A DNA stretch of 64,000 bases from Paracoccus shanxieyensis (GTDB lineage Bacteria > Pseudomonadota > Alphaproteobacteria > Rhodobacterales > Rhodobacteraceae). Within the stretch, counting starts at the first letter, position 1, and each line of letters begins with the position of its first letter. A program made the translations under genes and the position numbers. Of the stretch, positions 19,069 to 27,791 are shown piece by piece. Location: positions 62,001 to 126,000 of the forward strand of contig NZ_WMII01000010.1 in NCBI RefSeq assembly GCF_009711265.1. The letters are read 5' to 3'. The notes beneath the pieces are model-generated. The model searched no databases. It worked only from the letters and a program-made list of their open reading frames with translations, and was not told the DNA's origin.

Positions 19069-20136
19069 TCACCTGCCCGACAGCGCGGCGTTCCAGCGCG
19101 CCAGAAGACGGCTGCGCGTCGCCTGATCCAGATAGGCCAGCAGGCCGGGGCTGACCGGCACCGGCTTCAGCCGCAGCCCGGCCAGATCCTGCATCCCGCC
19201 CGCAGGCGTGTCCTGACCGGCGACCTCAAGGCTGACCGCCGACAGGCGCAGCGTGCGCGACAGCAGCTCCTGACCCGGCGGGGACATCAGGAAGGCCAGA
19301 AACGCCCCGCCCAGTTGCGCATCGCGCGCCGCCGTCGGCACGACCGCAACGCGCGATACCACCACCGTGAAATCCTGCGGCAGGATCATGCCCACATCCG
19401 GATCGCGCCGCGCCCATTCCGCGACATACGATCCCAGCAGATTATACCCCAGCGCCAGCCGCCCATCCGCGATCCGTGCCAGCAGGTCGCTGGTGGTCGA
19501 GAATTGCTGCACATCGGCGCGGCCCATCGCGGCGGCGACCGACCAGATGCCGGGATAAAGTTCCTGATCGCGCGCCAGAAACAGATAGCCCACGCCCGAG
19601 CGCGCCACGTCATAGGTGCCGATGCGCCCCCGCGCCTGATCGGGATGTTCGGCCATCCAGCGGATCAGGTCGGCGCGGGTGGCGGGCGGGGTCTGCCCGG
19701 CAAAGCTGGGCTTGTGATAGGCAAAGACCGCGGGCTCGAAGGTCAGCGCATAGGCGGTGTCGCGCCAGTTCGCCCAATCGGGCCAGCCGGGCGTGTCGGG
19801 CGTGACGACCGGGCGGGCATAGCCGTCATTCGCCAGCTTGACCTGCAGATCCATGGCCGAGGAAAAGGCAAAATCCGCCGTCCCGGTCCCGGCTGCGGTT
19901 TCGGCGACGATGCGGTCGTGCAGCTCGCCCGTCAGCAGGTTTTCATAGGCCACGCGCACATCGGGATGGCTGGCCTGAAACGCCGCGATCAGCGGCTGCG
20001 CCAGATGATCGTCCAGCGAGGAATAGATCACCAGCTCCCGCCCATCGCCCCGCGGTGCGGGAAAGATCGTGGGCTGGGCCGCCGCCTGACTGAAAAACAG
20101 CGCGGCAAGTGCTGGCAAAAGGGCAGGCAGACGCAT
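19069..20136 (-). CDS. Orphan periplasmic binding protein (iron/PgtC-type, extracellular solute-binding family 1)
   Basis: 355-residue exported protein. Signal peptide MRLPALLPALAALFFSQAAA, then a type II binding-protein core beginning ELVIYSSLDDHLAQPLIAAFQASHPDVRVAYENLLTGEL, the opening seen in Fe3+/FbpA-like and PgtC-like proteins. No permease or ATPase gene accompanies it. It is divergent (67 bp) from a response regulator and sensor kinase and lies upstream of tctC in the same direction. By analogy with Salmonella PgtC, a periplasmic protein that modulates the PgtB kinase, it may be a signal receptor rather than a transport component. This role is inference. Its start at 20136 is set by the signal peptide; the frame upstream is open. 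Confidence 0.85.
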   Translation of the reverse strand: MRLPALLPALAALFFSQAAAQPTIFPAPRGDGRELVIYSSLDDHLAQPLIAAFQASHPDVRVAYENLLTGELHDRIVAETAAGTGTADFAFSSAMDLQVKLANDGYARPVVTPDTPGWPDWANWRDTAYALTFEPAVFAYHKPSFAGQTPPATRADLIRWMAEHPDQARGRIGTYDVARSGVGYLFLARDQELYPGIWSVAAAMGRADVQQFSTTSDLLARIADGRLALGYNLLGSYVAEWARRDPDVGMILPQDFTVVVSRVAVVPTAARDAQLGGAFLAFLMSPPGQELLSRTLRLSAVSLEVAGQDTPAGGMQDLAGLRLKPVPVSPGLLAYLDQATRSRLLARWNAALSGR

Positions 20137-20203
20137 CGCTGAAGCTTGCCCCAGCCGTTGCCCGCCCGCAAGCGGGACGCTAGGGTCGCGGGCAGGGGGG
20201 CTC

Positions 20204-20875
20204 ATGCGCATCTTGCTGGTCGAGGACAATCTTTCGCTGGCCGAGGGGCTGGTCACACTGCTGCGCCAGACCGGCTATGCGGTGGATGTGGTCCATGACG
20301 GCGCCTCGGCCGAGGCGCTGGCGCTGGCGGAAAGCTTCGATCTGGTGATCCTTGATCTGAACCTGCCGCAGATGGACGGGCTTGAGGTGCTGCGCTCGAT
20401 CCGGGCGCGCAAAAGCACGGCGGCGGTGATGATCCTGACCGCGCGCGGCACGCCCGAAGAACGGGTGCGGGGGCTTGATCTGGGGGCCGACGACTATCTG
20501 ATAAAGCCCTTCGACATCGGCGAATTCGAGGCGCGCATCCGGTCGCTGCTGCGCCGGCAGGCCGGTCTGCGCACGGCGACGGTCAGCTTTGGTGGCCTGA
20601 CCTTCGACCAGAACAGCCGCAGCTTTTCCGTGGCCGATCAGGCACTGGATCTGCCCGCCCGAGAACGCGGCCTGCTGGAACTGCTGATCACCCGCGCGGG
20701 CAAGGTCGTGCCGCGCGAAGCCATCGTGCAATCCTTGACCAGTCTTGAGGACGATCTGTCCGCCAATGCGATCGAGCAATATGTCAGCCGCCTGCGCAAA
20801 CGCCTTGGCCCCGCCGGTCTGACGGTCAGGACGGCGCGCGGCATCGGCTATTTCCTTGACCGGGCCGGACCGTGA
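20204..20875 (+). CDS. tctD: OmpR-family response regulator (TctD-like)
   Basis: Two-component response regulator, 223 residues. The receiver domain has the acidic pocket VEDN, phosphoacceptor D51 in LVILDLNLPQMDG, T79 and K101 (LIKPFD). The C-terminal winged-helix DNA-binding domain ends RLRKRLGPAGLTVRTARGIGYFL, the classic OmpR/PhoB recognition and wing region. It overlaps the kinase gene by 4 bp and is divergent from the orphan binding protein. The nearby tctCBA operon is the likely target, as for TctD of Salmonella. Confidence 0.9.
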   Translation: MRILLVEDNLSLAEGLVTLLRQTGYAVDVVHDGASAEALALAESFDLVILDLNLPQMDGLEVLRSIRARKSTAAVMILTARGTPEERVRGLDLGADDYLIKPFDIGEFEARIRSLLRRQAGLRTATVSFGGLTFDQNSRSFSVADQALDLPARERGLLELLITRAGKVVPREAIVQSLTSLEDDLSANAIEQYVSRLRKRLGPAGLTVRTARGIGYFLDRAGP

Positions 20876-22260
20876 GCCGCCCTTTCTCGATCCGGCGGCG
20901 CCTGCTGGTCTGGCTGCTTGCGGGCACGCTGGTCTTTGGCACGCTGGCGCTGATCGACACATGGCGCGAGGCGGTGCGCATGGCCAATGCGCTGGCCGAC
21001 CGCGTGCTGGCCGGTTCCGCGCTGGTCATCGCCGAGCGCGCCTCGCTGGATGAGAACGGGCTGATCGCCATCGAAATCCCCTATGGCGCGCTGGAGATGC
21101 TGAGCTCTGCCGCCGAAGACCGGGTGTTTTACCGCGTCGACGGCCCGCCTGGGCGGCTGGTCACCGGCTATGCGGATCTGCCCATGGCGCAGGCGCAGCC
21201 CGGCGGCGATCCGGTCTTTGCCGATGATGCGTTCCGGGGCGAGCCCGTGCGGGTGGCCAGTCTTGCACGCGCCGCCTCGACCGGCATCGATGAGGTGCCA
21301 TTCGTGGTGACGGTGGCGGAAACCACGAATGCGCGGCGGGAACTGACCCGGACGATCCTGATGCGGTCGGCGCTGCGGTTGTCGCTGATGATGCTGGGCG
21401 CGGCGCTGGTCGTTGGCGTGGCGGTGACCGTCAGCCTGCGGCCGCTGCGCAAGCTGGGCGAGGTCATCGCCACCCGCAGCCCGGACGATCTTGCCGCCGT
21501 GGAAACGCCCGTGCCCTCCGAGGTGCGCGGGTTGGTCGGCACGATCAACCTGTTCATGTCCCGGCTGAAATCGGCGCTGGACGGGCTGCGCAACTTTACC
21601 GGCAATGCCGGGCATCAGCTGCGCACGCCGCTGGCGGTGGTGCGCACGCAACTGGCGCTGGCCGCCCGCGCGGGTACGCTGGCCGAGGCGCAAGAGGCCG
21701 CGCAGAAAGGCGATGCCGCCGTCGCCCATGCCGAACGCATCCTTGCCCAGCTGCTGCTGCTGGCCAAGGTCGATGCCGCAGCGGGGCGCGCCCCCGATCC
21801 GCTGGACCTGACGGCGTTCGCGCGCGCGCTGACGGCGGACAACATCCCCTCGGCCGCCGATGCGGGCGTCGATCTGGGCTTCGAGGATCAAGGCCCGCTG
21901 CAGGTCCGGGCCGAACCGCTGCTGCTGGCCGAGGCGCTGCAGAACCTGATCAACAACGCCATCCTGCATACCGGGCGCGGCACCGTGGTGACGGTGCGGG
22001 TCCGTGCGGCAGGCGATGCCGCGATCCTTGAGGTCGAGGATGACGGACCCGGCATCCCCGAACCCGCCCGCGACGCCGCCTTGGGGCGGTTCGCGCGCGG
22101 CCGGACGCATGGCCCCGGCATGGGGCTTGGCCTGCCGGTCGTCGATGAAATCGCCCGCCTGTTTGCAGGCCGCCTGCGGCTTGAGGCCGGGCCGGGCGAC
22201 CGGGGGCTGATCGCCCGGCTGTCGTTCCCGATGATGGCGAAACCCGCCGATCCGGGCTGA
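20872..22260 (+). CDS. tctE: Sensor histidine kinase (TctE-like)
   Basis: Membrane kinase of 462 residues starting at a GTG inside the regulator's stop region. Helix 1 spans about residues 10-28; a periplasmic domain of about 135 residues follows with the pattern of the 2CSK_N sensor (ALADRVLAGSALVIAE... FYRVDGPPGRLVTGYADLP); helix 2 spans about 168-188. The phosphoacceptor is H248 in GNAGHQLRTPL. The ATPase domain shows the N box LQNLINNAILHT, DDGPGIPE and GMGLGLPVV. All catalytic motifs are intact. It pairs with the adjacent regulator and probably senses carboxylate in the periplasm. Confidence 0.9.
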   Translation: MSRPFSIRRRLLVWLLAGTLVFGTLALIDTWREAVRMANALADRVLAGSALVIAERASLDENGLIAIEIPYGALEMLSSAAEDRVFYRVDGPPGRLVTGYADLPMAQAQPGGDPVFADDAFRGEPVRVASLARAASTGIDEVPFVVTVAETTNARRELTRTILMRSALRLSLMMLGAALVVGVAVTVSLRPLRKLGEVIATRSPDDLAAVETPVPSEVRGLVGTINLFMSRLKSALDGLRNFTGNAGHQLRTPLAVVRTQLALAARAGTLAEAQEAAQKGDAAVAHAERILAQLLLLAKVDAAAGRAPDPLDLTAFARALTADNIPSAADAGVDLGFEDQGPLQVRAEPLLLAEALQNLINNAILHTGRGTVVTVRVRAAGDAAILEVEDDGPGIPEPARDAALGRFARGRTHGPGMGLGLPVVDEIARLFAGRLRLEAGPGDRGLIARLSFPMMAKPADPG

Positions 22261-22290
22261 AACCCGCGATCACATCAGATCACACTTGCG

Positions 22291-22306
22291 TTTTTGACGT
22301 GAAAAA
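22291..22306. promoter_or_regulatory. Near-palindrome upstream of the DUF475 gene
   Basis: TTTTTGACGTGAAAAA is symmetrical about ACGT except at one mirrored position. It is the only A/T-rich element in the gap between the kinase and DUF475 genes and contains a TTGACG that could act as a -35 box. Position suggests a promoter or operator; no regulator is known. Confidence 0.3.
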
Positions 22307-22431
22307 GTCATCTTCTGCGCATTCGCGAAGCCGTGAATCGGAACTTGATGCCGGGCCCCTCTGGCGAACGTGGCGGCACGTTCGCGATGTCGGCATCCTT
22401 TGTTTGGCCAGCCGCCTGGAACCTTTCTGAC

Positions 22432-23502
22432 ATGCAACAAGGCAACACCCCTCGCGCGGGGGCCTCTACGCTCAGCTACTTTCGCTGGTCCTTCATCGTC
22501 ACGATCATCGGTCTTGCGCTGGGGGTCGTGCTTGGCTGGCAGATGACCGGGACCGTCGGCGGCACGCTGTCGATCTTTTTCATCTGCATGGTGCTTGCCG
22601 TGCTGGAGATCTCGTTGTCCTTCGACAACGCCATCGTGAATGCCAACAAGCTCAAGGACATGACGCCGGTCTGGCAGCGGCGCTTCCTGACCTGGGGCAT
22701 CCTGATCGCCGTGTTCGGGATGCGGATCGTCTTCCCGTTGCTGATCGTGGTGATCGCGGCCAATATCGGCCCGTGGCAGGCCATCGTGCTGGCCGCCAGC
22801 CAGCCGGGCGAATATTCGCGCATCATGCATGACGCCCACCTGCCCATCGCGGCCTTTGGCGGGACGTTCCTGATGATGGTCGGCCTGTCGTTCTTCTTCG
22901 ACCACGAAAAGGACGTGCATTGGGTCAAATGGCTGGAAGCCAAGATGACGCGCTATGCCACGATCCGCGGCATCGAGGTCGCCATCGTGCTGGTCACCGT
23001 GCTGATCTTCTCGCGCTTCCTCGAGCCCGCCGAATCGCAGGTCTTCTTCAGCTCGGCCATCTGGGGTCTCTTGACCTTCCTGCTGGTCGAGGTGCTGGGC
23101 GGTCTGCTGGACAGCACGCAGGAAACCCTGCAGGCAGGCGCCAAGGGCGGTCTGGGCGCGTTCCTGTATCTGGAGGTGCTGGATGCCTCGTTCAGCTTTG
23201 ACGGGGTGATCGGGGCGTTTGCGCTGACGCATAACCTGTTCATCATCGCCATCGGCCTTGGCATCGGCGCGATGTATGTGCGTTCGATGACCATCATGCT
23301 GGTCGAACGCGGCACGCTGGCGGAATACCGCTATCTGGAGCATGGCGCGTTTTACGCCATCATCACGCTGTCGGTCATCATGTTCATCCAGCCGCTGATG
23401 CATATCCCCGAGGTCATCACCGGACTTGGCGGTGCGACGCTGATCGGGATCTCGCTTTGGGCCTCGATCCGCTGGAACCGGGCCAACCGCGCACAGGGCT
23501 GA
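22432..23502 (+). CDS. DUF475 family integral membrane protein
   Basis: 356-residue inner-membrane protein with about nine hydrophobic segments. Typical DUF475/TerC-superfamily features are present: LEISLSFDNAIVNANKLKDM (acidic SFDNA motif within a helix) and later LEVLDASFSFDGVIGAFAL, a second copy of the acidic motif. TerC-like proteins are implicated in metal ion export, but DUF475 itself is uncharacterised. The ATG at 22432 is chosen because conserved sequence begins just after it; the frame runs back to a GTG at 22333 without clear conservation, and neither start has a good ribosome site. Followed by a strong terminator. Confidence 0.85.
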   Translation: MQQGNTPRAGASTLSYFRWSFIVTIIGLALGVVLGWQMTGTVGGTLSIFFICMVLAVLEISLSFDNAIVNANKLKDMTPVWQRRFLTWGILIAVFGMRIVFPLLIVVIAANIGPWQAIVLAASQPGEYSRIMHDAHLPIAAFGGTFLMMVGLSFFFDHEKDVHWVKWLEAKMTRYATIRGIEVAIVLVTVLIFSRFLEPAESQVFFSSAIWGLLTFLLVEVLGGLLDSTQETLQAGAKGGLGAFLYLEVLDASFSFDGVIGAFALTHNLFIIAIGLGIGAMYVRSMTIMLVERGTLAEYRYLEHGAFYAIITLSVIMFIQPLMHIPEVITGLGGATLIGISLWASIRWNRANRAQG

Positions 23503-23524
23503 TCGCCACGATCAGATCCGGATT

Positions 23525-23555
23525 GGCCGCTGTCCGAAAGGATAGCGGCCTTTTT
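23525..23555 (+). terminator. Intrinsic terminator after the DUF475 gene
   Basis: Stem GGCCGCTGTCC/GGATAGCGGCC (11 bp with one G-U pair), closed by a GAAA tetraloop and followed by TTTTT at 23551-23555. It is 22 bp after the stop codon. Confidence 0.92.
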
Positions 23556-23612
23556 ACTGCGCGCCCGGATCGGGTTTGTTATACCGGGCGCAGTTCTTGA
23601 AAAGGTTTGGTG

Positions 23613-24635
23613 ATGCGGTATCTGGTTCTTTTGGTTGTGCTTTTGGCGGCGGTCGCCGCGTTTTGGCTGGCGTGGCGCTGGCGGGGCGGCATGGTGCCGC
23701 GTCTGGGACTGGTGCTGGCCGGGCTGGCCGTCATCGTGGCAGGGGTGTGGACGCTGAAACCGCAGGGTCTGCCCCGTCACGACGCTGGCGCCGATGTGCA
23801 GGCGCTTTACGACACGAAACGCCAGTTGCCGCAGGGACCGCTGAAGGTCTTTCACCTTGGCCACAGCCTTGTCGGTCGCGACATGCCCGCGATGCTGGCC
23901 CAGATGGCGGGGCATGATTACAACCTGCAACTGGGCTGGGGCACGGCCTTGGGCGAACATTGGCAGGGCCGGCAGTCGATCAACGGCTTCGATCAGGAAA
24001 ACGCCACGCCCCGCTATCGCGATGCGCATGAGGCGCTGAAAAGCGGCGAATACGACGCCTTTGTCATGACCGAGATGGTCAAGCTGAAAGACGCGCTGCT
24101 GTATAAAGACAGCACCGCCAGCGCCGCGAACTGGGCGGCCGAGGCGATCAGCGCCAACCCCGCGACGCAGGTGTTTCTGTATGAAAGCTGGCACGCCTTG
24201 GACGATCAGCCGGAATGGCTGGGGCGTTTCCCCGGCGATCTGGACCAGATGTGGAGCCAGATCCTGTGGTCAGCCAGCCGCGCCACCGAAAAGGTCAACG
24301 GCAAGCCGGTCTGGCTGATCCCGGCGGGGCAGGTCATGGCCGCCGTCGTGGCCGAGGCCGAGGCGCAGGGCATCGCCGAACTGACCCATCGCGAACAACT
24401 GTTCGGCCGCAATCCCGACGGCTCGCTGGATCCGATCCATCCCAACGATCTGGGGGTCTATCTGGTGGCGCTGACGCATTACGCCACGCTTTACGGCAAA
24501 AGCCCGGTGGGATTGCCGAACCAGTTGCAGCGGGCGGACGGAACCGAGGCAGATGCGCCATCGCCCGAACTGGCGGCACGGATGCAGCAAATCACCTGGG
24601 ATGTGGTGCGCGCGCAGCGCCTGACCGGGCTGTAA
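23613..24635 (+). CDS. Membrane-anchored SGNH-like protein with a GHSL motif
   Basis: 340 residues with two N-terminal hydrophobic segments (about 2-20 and 31-46), then a soluble, probably periplasmic domain. It shows a plausible SGNH hydrolase layout: VFHLGHSLVG with candidate nucleophile S85, a GWGTALGEHW glycine block, and a late LDPIHPND with D273 and H276 in the D-x-x-H spacing of block V. The family is usually GDSL; here Asp is replaced by His. Such enzymes are esterases or deacetylases, but no substrate can be named. Starts at ATG 23613 after AAAAGG. The neighbour downstream is a tiny lipoprotein. Confidence 0.6.
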   Translation: MRYLVLLVVLLAAVAAFWLAWRWRGGMVPRLGLVLAGLAVIVAGVWTLKPQGLPRHDAGADVQALYDTKRQLPQGPLKVFHLGHSLVGRDMPAMLAQMAGHDYNLQLGWGTALGEHWQGRQSINGFDQENATPRYRDAHEALKSGEYDAFVMTEMVKLKDALLYKDSTASAANWAAEAISANPATQVFLYESWHALDDQPEWLGRFPGDLDQMWSQILWSASRATEKVNGKPVWLIPAGQVMAAVVAEAEAQGIAELTHREQLFGRNPDGSLDPIHPNDLGVYLVALTHYATLYGKSPVGLPNQLQRADGTEADAPSPELAARMQQITWDVVRAQRLTGL

Positions 24636-24710
24636 CGCGGGCGGCGGAACCAAAAGCCGCCTTGCCGCGTCATCTTCCCATACGCGGCACGGCGCCGCAT
24701 TGGGGAGAAG

Positions 24711-24881
24711 ATGATGAAATATCTTAGCGCTGCACTGCTGGGTGGAATGATGCTGACCCTGGCTGCCTGCGGAAACAATGCGACCGAGCGCGCCGCGACC
24801 GGCGGTCTGGGCGGCGCGGTCGTGGCAGGCCCGGTGGGCGCTGTGGCCGGGGCGACTGTCGGGGCTGCCACCACGCGCTAG
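24711..24881 (+). CDS. Small lipoprotein (56 residues)
   Basis: Short exported lipoprotein: MMKYLSAALLGGMMLTLAAC, with lipobox LAAC and lipidated C20, followed by about 36 residues rich in Gly, Ala and Val (GGLGGAVVAG, AVAGATVGAA). GGGGAGAAG abuts the start. The mature part resembles the glycine-zipper segments of small outer-membrane or entericidin-like lipoproteins, though no family is certain. Its TAG stop shares the palindrome CTAG with the stop of the convergent hydrolase. Confidence 0.8.
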   Translation: MMKYLSAALLGGMMLTLAACGNNATERAATGGLGGAVVAGPVGAVAGATVGAATTR

Positions 24882-25711
24882 GCGCGCGGGATCAGCGCCA
24901 GCCATTGTTCGATTGCGGCCAAAGCCTCGGGTTCGTCCAGAAACGGGATATGGCCGCGATCGGGCACTTCGGCATAGATCATATCGGGGCGGCGGCTGCG
25001 CATCTGGGCGGCCACGTCTGGCGACAGCAGGTCGGAATTGCCGCCCCGGATCAGCGCCAGCGGCAGATCATGCGCCGCATCGAACAGCGGCCAAAGGTTG
25101 ATCTCGGGCCCCTCGAACGCGGCGACGAAGCCTTCGCGCAGTTGCGGATCATAGGTGATCTTCAACCCCGCCTCGGTCTGGGCGTAATGCAATTGCGCCT
25201 CGGCCAGCCAGCGGTCGCGCGGCACGTTGCGGAATTCCGGCATCACCAGCGGCAGCTTGCGCGCCAGATCGGCATGGCTTGAGGCCACCGGGTTGCGCCC
25301 GACATAATCGATGATCCGCGCCAGACCCGGCTTGTGCAGCACCGGACCCACATCGTTCAGGCACAGCCCGTGCAGCCGATGGCGCGAGGTCGCGGCCAGA
25401 TACATGCCGATGATCCCGCCACGCGATGTGCCCAGAACGGCGGCCTGTTCGATCTCTAGCAGGTCCAGCAGGTCGATGGCATCCTGCGCCTCTTGCTGGA
25501 CAGTATAGCTGGCAGGCCCGGTCCATTGGGAATCGCCGCGTCCGCGGTAATCGGGGCAGATCAGCCGCACGCCATCCAGATGCGGGGCCAGATATTCAAA
25601 ATCCCGCCCCGTCCGTGTCAGGCCGGACAGTGCCAGAACCGGCAGGCCCTGACCCTGTTCGCGATAGGCAAGGCGGGCGCCGTCCCCCGCGGTGAAATGT
25701 CTGACATCCAT
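24878..25711 (-). CDS. Alpha/beta hydrolase
   Basis: Cytoplasmic alpha/beta-fold hydrolase of 277 residues. Seen in order: LSGLTRTGRDF after strand 3 (oxyanion region), CPDYRGRGDS, the nucleophile elbow GTSRGG (Ser in G-x-S-x-G), RGGNSDLL with the likely acid Asp, and the catalytic His in VPDRGHIPFLDEPEAL. The substrate is unknown; the pattern fits the broad epoxide hydrolase/haloperoxidase-like esterase group. The ATG at 25711 follows GGGAAGGAA. It lies 17 bp after the fabI stop on the same strand, so it may be cotranscribed with fabABI. Confidence 0.88.
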   Translation of the reverse strand: MDVRHFTAGDGARLAYREQGQGLPVLALSGLTRTGRDFEYLAPHLDGVRLICPDYRGRGDSQWTGPASYTVQQEAQDAIDLLDLLEIEQAAVLGTSRGGIIGMYLAATSRHRLHGLCLNDVGPVLHKPGLARIIDYVGRNPVASSHADLARKLPLVMPEFRNVPRDRWLAEAQLHYAQTEAGLKITYDPQLREGFVAAFEGPEINLWPLFDAAHDLPLALIRGGNSDLLSPDVAAQMRSRRPDMIYAEVPDRGHIPFLDEPEALAAIEQWLALIPRA

Positions 25712-25728
25712 CGCGAGGGTTCCTTCCC

Positions 25729-26517
25729 TTACAGGTTTTCGGATTGTGGCATGCCCAGAACGTGATAGCCGCCATCCACCAGCACGGTTTCGCCCGTGGT
25801 GCAGGCGCCCCAGTCCGAACACAGCCAGACGGCAGTGCCGCCGATGGCGTCCAGCGTGGCATTGGCGCGCAGGGGCGCGTTGGCTTCGGTGTGGCGGTAG
25901 GTCTTGCGCGCGCCGCCGATGGCCGCGCCTGCCAGCGTCTTCATCGGGCCGGGGCTGATCGCATTGACGCGGATGCCCTGCGGGCCAAGATCATTCGCCA
26001 GATAGCGCACCGCCGATTCCAGTGCCGCCTTCGCCACGCCCATCACGTTATAGAACGGCGTCACCCGGTTCGACCCGGCATAGGTCAGCGTGATGATCGT
26101 GCCGCCTTCGGTCATCAGCGGGGCGGCGCGACGCGCCACGTCGATCAGCGAATAGCAGGAAATCGTCAGCGAATTCTTGAAATTCTCGCGCGAGGTATCG
26201 ACGAAGCGGCCGGTCAGTTCGTTCTTGTCGGAAAACGCGATGGCATGGACCACGAAATCCAGCTTGCCCCAGCGTTCCGCGATCTGCCCGAAGGCCGCAT
26301 CCAGCGAGGCGTCGTTGTTCACGTCCACGTCCAGCAGGAAATCCGATCCGACCGTGGCGGCCAGCGGCTCGACCCGTTTGCCGAACGCATCGCCCTGATA
26401 GGAAAAGGCCAGTTCTGCGCCCTGATCGGCCAGCGCCTTGGCAATGCCCCATGCGATCGAGCGGTCATTCGCGACCCCCATCACAAGGCCGCGCTTCCCC
26501 TTCATCAAATCCGACAT
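25729..26517 (-). CDS. fabI: Enoyl-ACP reductase (NADH)
   Basis: Reduces trans-2-enoyl-ACP in the last step of each fatty-acid elongation cycle. 262 residues. The cofactor loop GVANDRSIAWGIAKAL, the SYQGDA segment and the catalytic Y-x6-K in YNVMGVAKAALE, which distinguishes FabI from classical SDRs, are all present. The protein ends with the conserved VDGGYHVLGM. The ATG at 26517 lies 4 bp after the fabB stop codon, inside a fabA-fabB-fabI operon. Confidence 0.96.
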   Translation of the reverse strand: MSDLMKGKRGLVMGVANDRSIAWGIAKALADQGAELAFSYQGDAFGKRVEPLAATVGSDFLLDVDVNNDASLDAAFGQIAERWGKLDFVVHAIAFSDKNELTGRFVDTSRENFKNSLTISCYSLIDVARRAAPLMTEGGTIITLTYAGSNRVTPFYNVMGVAKAALESAVRYLANDLGPQGIRVNAISPGPMKTLAGAAIGGARKTYRHTEANAPLRANATLDAIGGTAVWLCSDWGACTTGETVLVDGGYHVLGMPQSENL

Positions 26518-26521
26518 CTTG

Positions 26522-27751
26522 TTATCCGTTATACTTGGAAAGCAGCATCGAGCCGTTGGTGCCGCCGAAACCAAAGGAATTGGTCATCACCGTATCCAAT
26601 CCGGCGTTTTCGACAAGGCTTGTCGCAATCTCGCCCGCGTGGATGGCCGGGTCCAGCGTTTCGACATTGATCGACGGCGCGATGAAGTCGTTTTGCAGCA
26701 TCAGCAGGCAATAGATCGCCTCTTGCGCGCCGGTTGCGCCCTGACTGTGCCCGGTCATCGACTTGGTGGAGGAAATCAGCGGCGTCTGGCCTTCGCCAAA
26801 GACGCGGCGCACGGCTTCGACCTCGCCCACGTCGCCGACCGGGGTCGAGGTGCCATGCGCGTTGATATAGCTGATCTTGCGGCCATCCTTCAGCGTCTCC
26901 AGCGCCAGACGCATGGCGCGTTCGCCGCCTTCCCCCGAGGGGGCCACCATGTCATGCCCGTCCGAGGTCGCGGCATAGCCCGTCACCTCGGCATAGATTT
27001 TCGCACCGCGCGCCTTGGCGTGTTCCAGTTCCTCCAGCACGATGATGCCGCCACCGCCCGAGATGACGAAGCCGTCGCGGTTCGCATCGAACGCGCGCGA
27101 GGCCTTTTCCGGCTGGTCGTTGTATTTCGACGACATGGCGCCCATCGCGTCGAACAGGCAACTCAGCGTCCAGTCCAGCTCTTCGGCGCCGCCCGCGAAC
27201 ATCACGTCCTGACGGCCCATCGCAATCTGTTCGGCGGCATTGCCGATGCAATGCAACGAGGTCGAGCAGGCCGAGGTGATCGAATAGTTCACGCCCTTGA
27301 TCCTGAACGCCGTCGAGAGGTTCGCCGAAATCGTCGAGGACATGCATTTCGGCACCGCAAACGGCCCGATCCGCTTGGGCGAGCCGGAATTCAGCACGAT
27401 CTGATGCGCGGCGAACATGCTGGATGTGGAAGGACCGCCGGACCCGGCGATCAGGCCGGTGCGCGGGTTGACCACCTCAGCCTCAGACAGGCCGGCATCG
27501 GCGATGGCCTGCTGCATGGCGATATAGCCATAGGCCGCGCCCGGACCCATGAAGCGCAGGACGCGCTTGTCCACGGCTTCCTTGATATCCAGATTGACGG
27601 CCCCCGCGACCTGACTGCGGAAGCCGTATTCCTTCATGTCTTCATTGGCGGTGATGCCGGATTTGCCCGCTTTCAGCGAGGCAAGAACTTCTTCAGCATT
27701 GTTTCCGATGCTGGAAACGATGCCGAGACCGGTGACGACGACGCGGCGCAT
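26522..27751 (-). CDS. fabB: 3-oxoacyl-ACP synthase I
   Basis: Condensing enzyme that elongates acyl-ACP and, together with FabA, allows unsaturated fatty acid synthesis. 409 residues with the Cys-His-His triad: C162 in ITSACSTS, His in [11 protein letters not shown] and His in [11 protein letters not shown], plus the closing [25 protein letters not shown] is the standard start. It begins 40 bp after fabA ends and is closely followed by fabI. Confidence 0.97.
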   Translation of the reverse strand: MRRVVVTGLGIVSSIGNNAEEVLASLKAGKSGITANEDMKEYGFRSQVAGAVNLDIKEAVDKRVLRFMGPGAAYGYIAMQQAIADAGLSEAEVVNPRTGLIAGSGGPSTSSMFAAHQIVLNSGSPKRIGPFAVPKCMSSTISANLSTAFRIKGVNYSITSACSTSLHCIGNAAEQIAMGRQDVMFAGGAEELDWTLSCLFDAMGAMSSKYNDQPEKASRAFDANRDGFVISGGGGIIVLEELEHAKARGAKIYAEVTGYAATSDGHDMVAPSGEGGERAMRLALETLKDGRKISYINAHGTSTPVGDVGEVEAVRRVFGEGQTPLISSTKSMTGHSQGATGAQEAIYCLLMLQNDFIAPSINVETLDPAIHAGEIATSLVENAGLDTVMTNSFGFGGTNGSMLLSKYNG

Positions 27752-27791
27752 GGGCGTTCTCCTGAATTCGATGCACGGAACCGAAGCGAGA

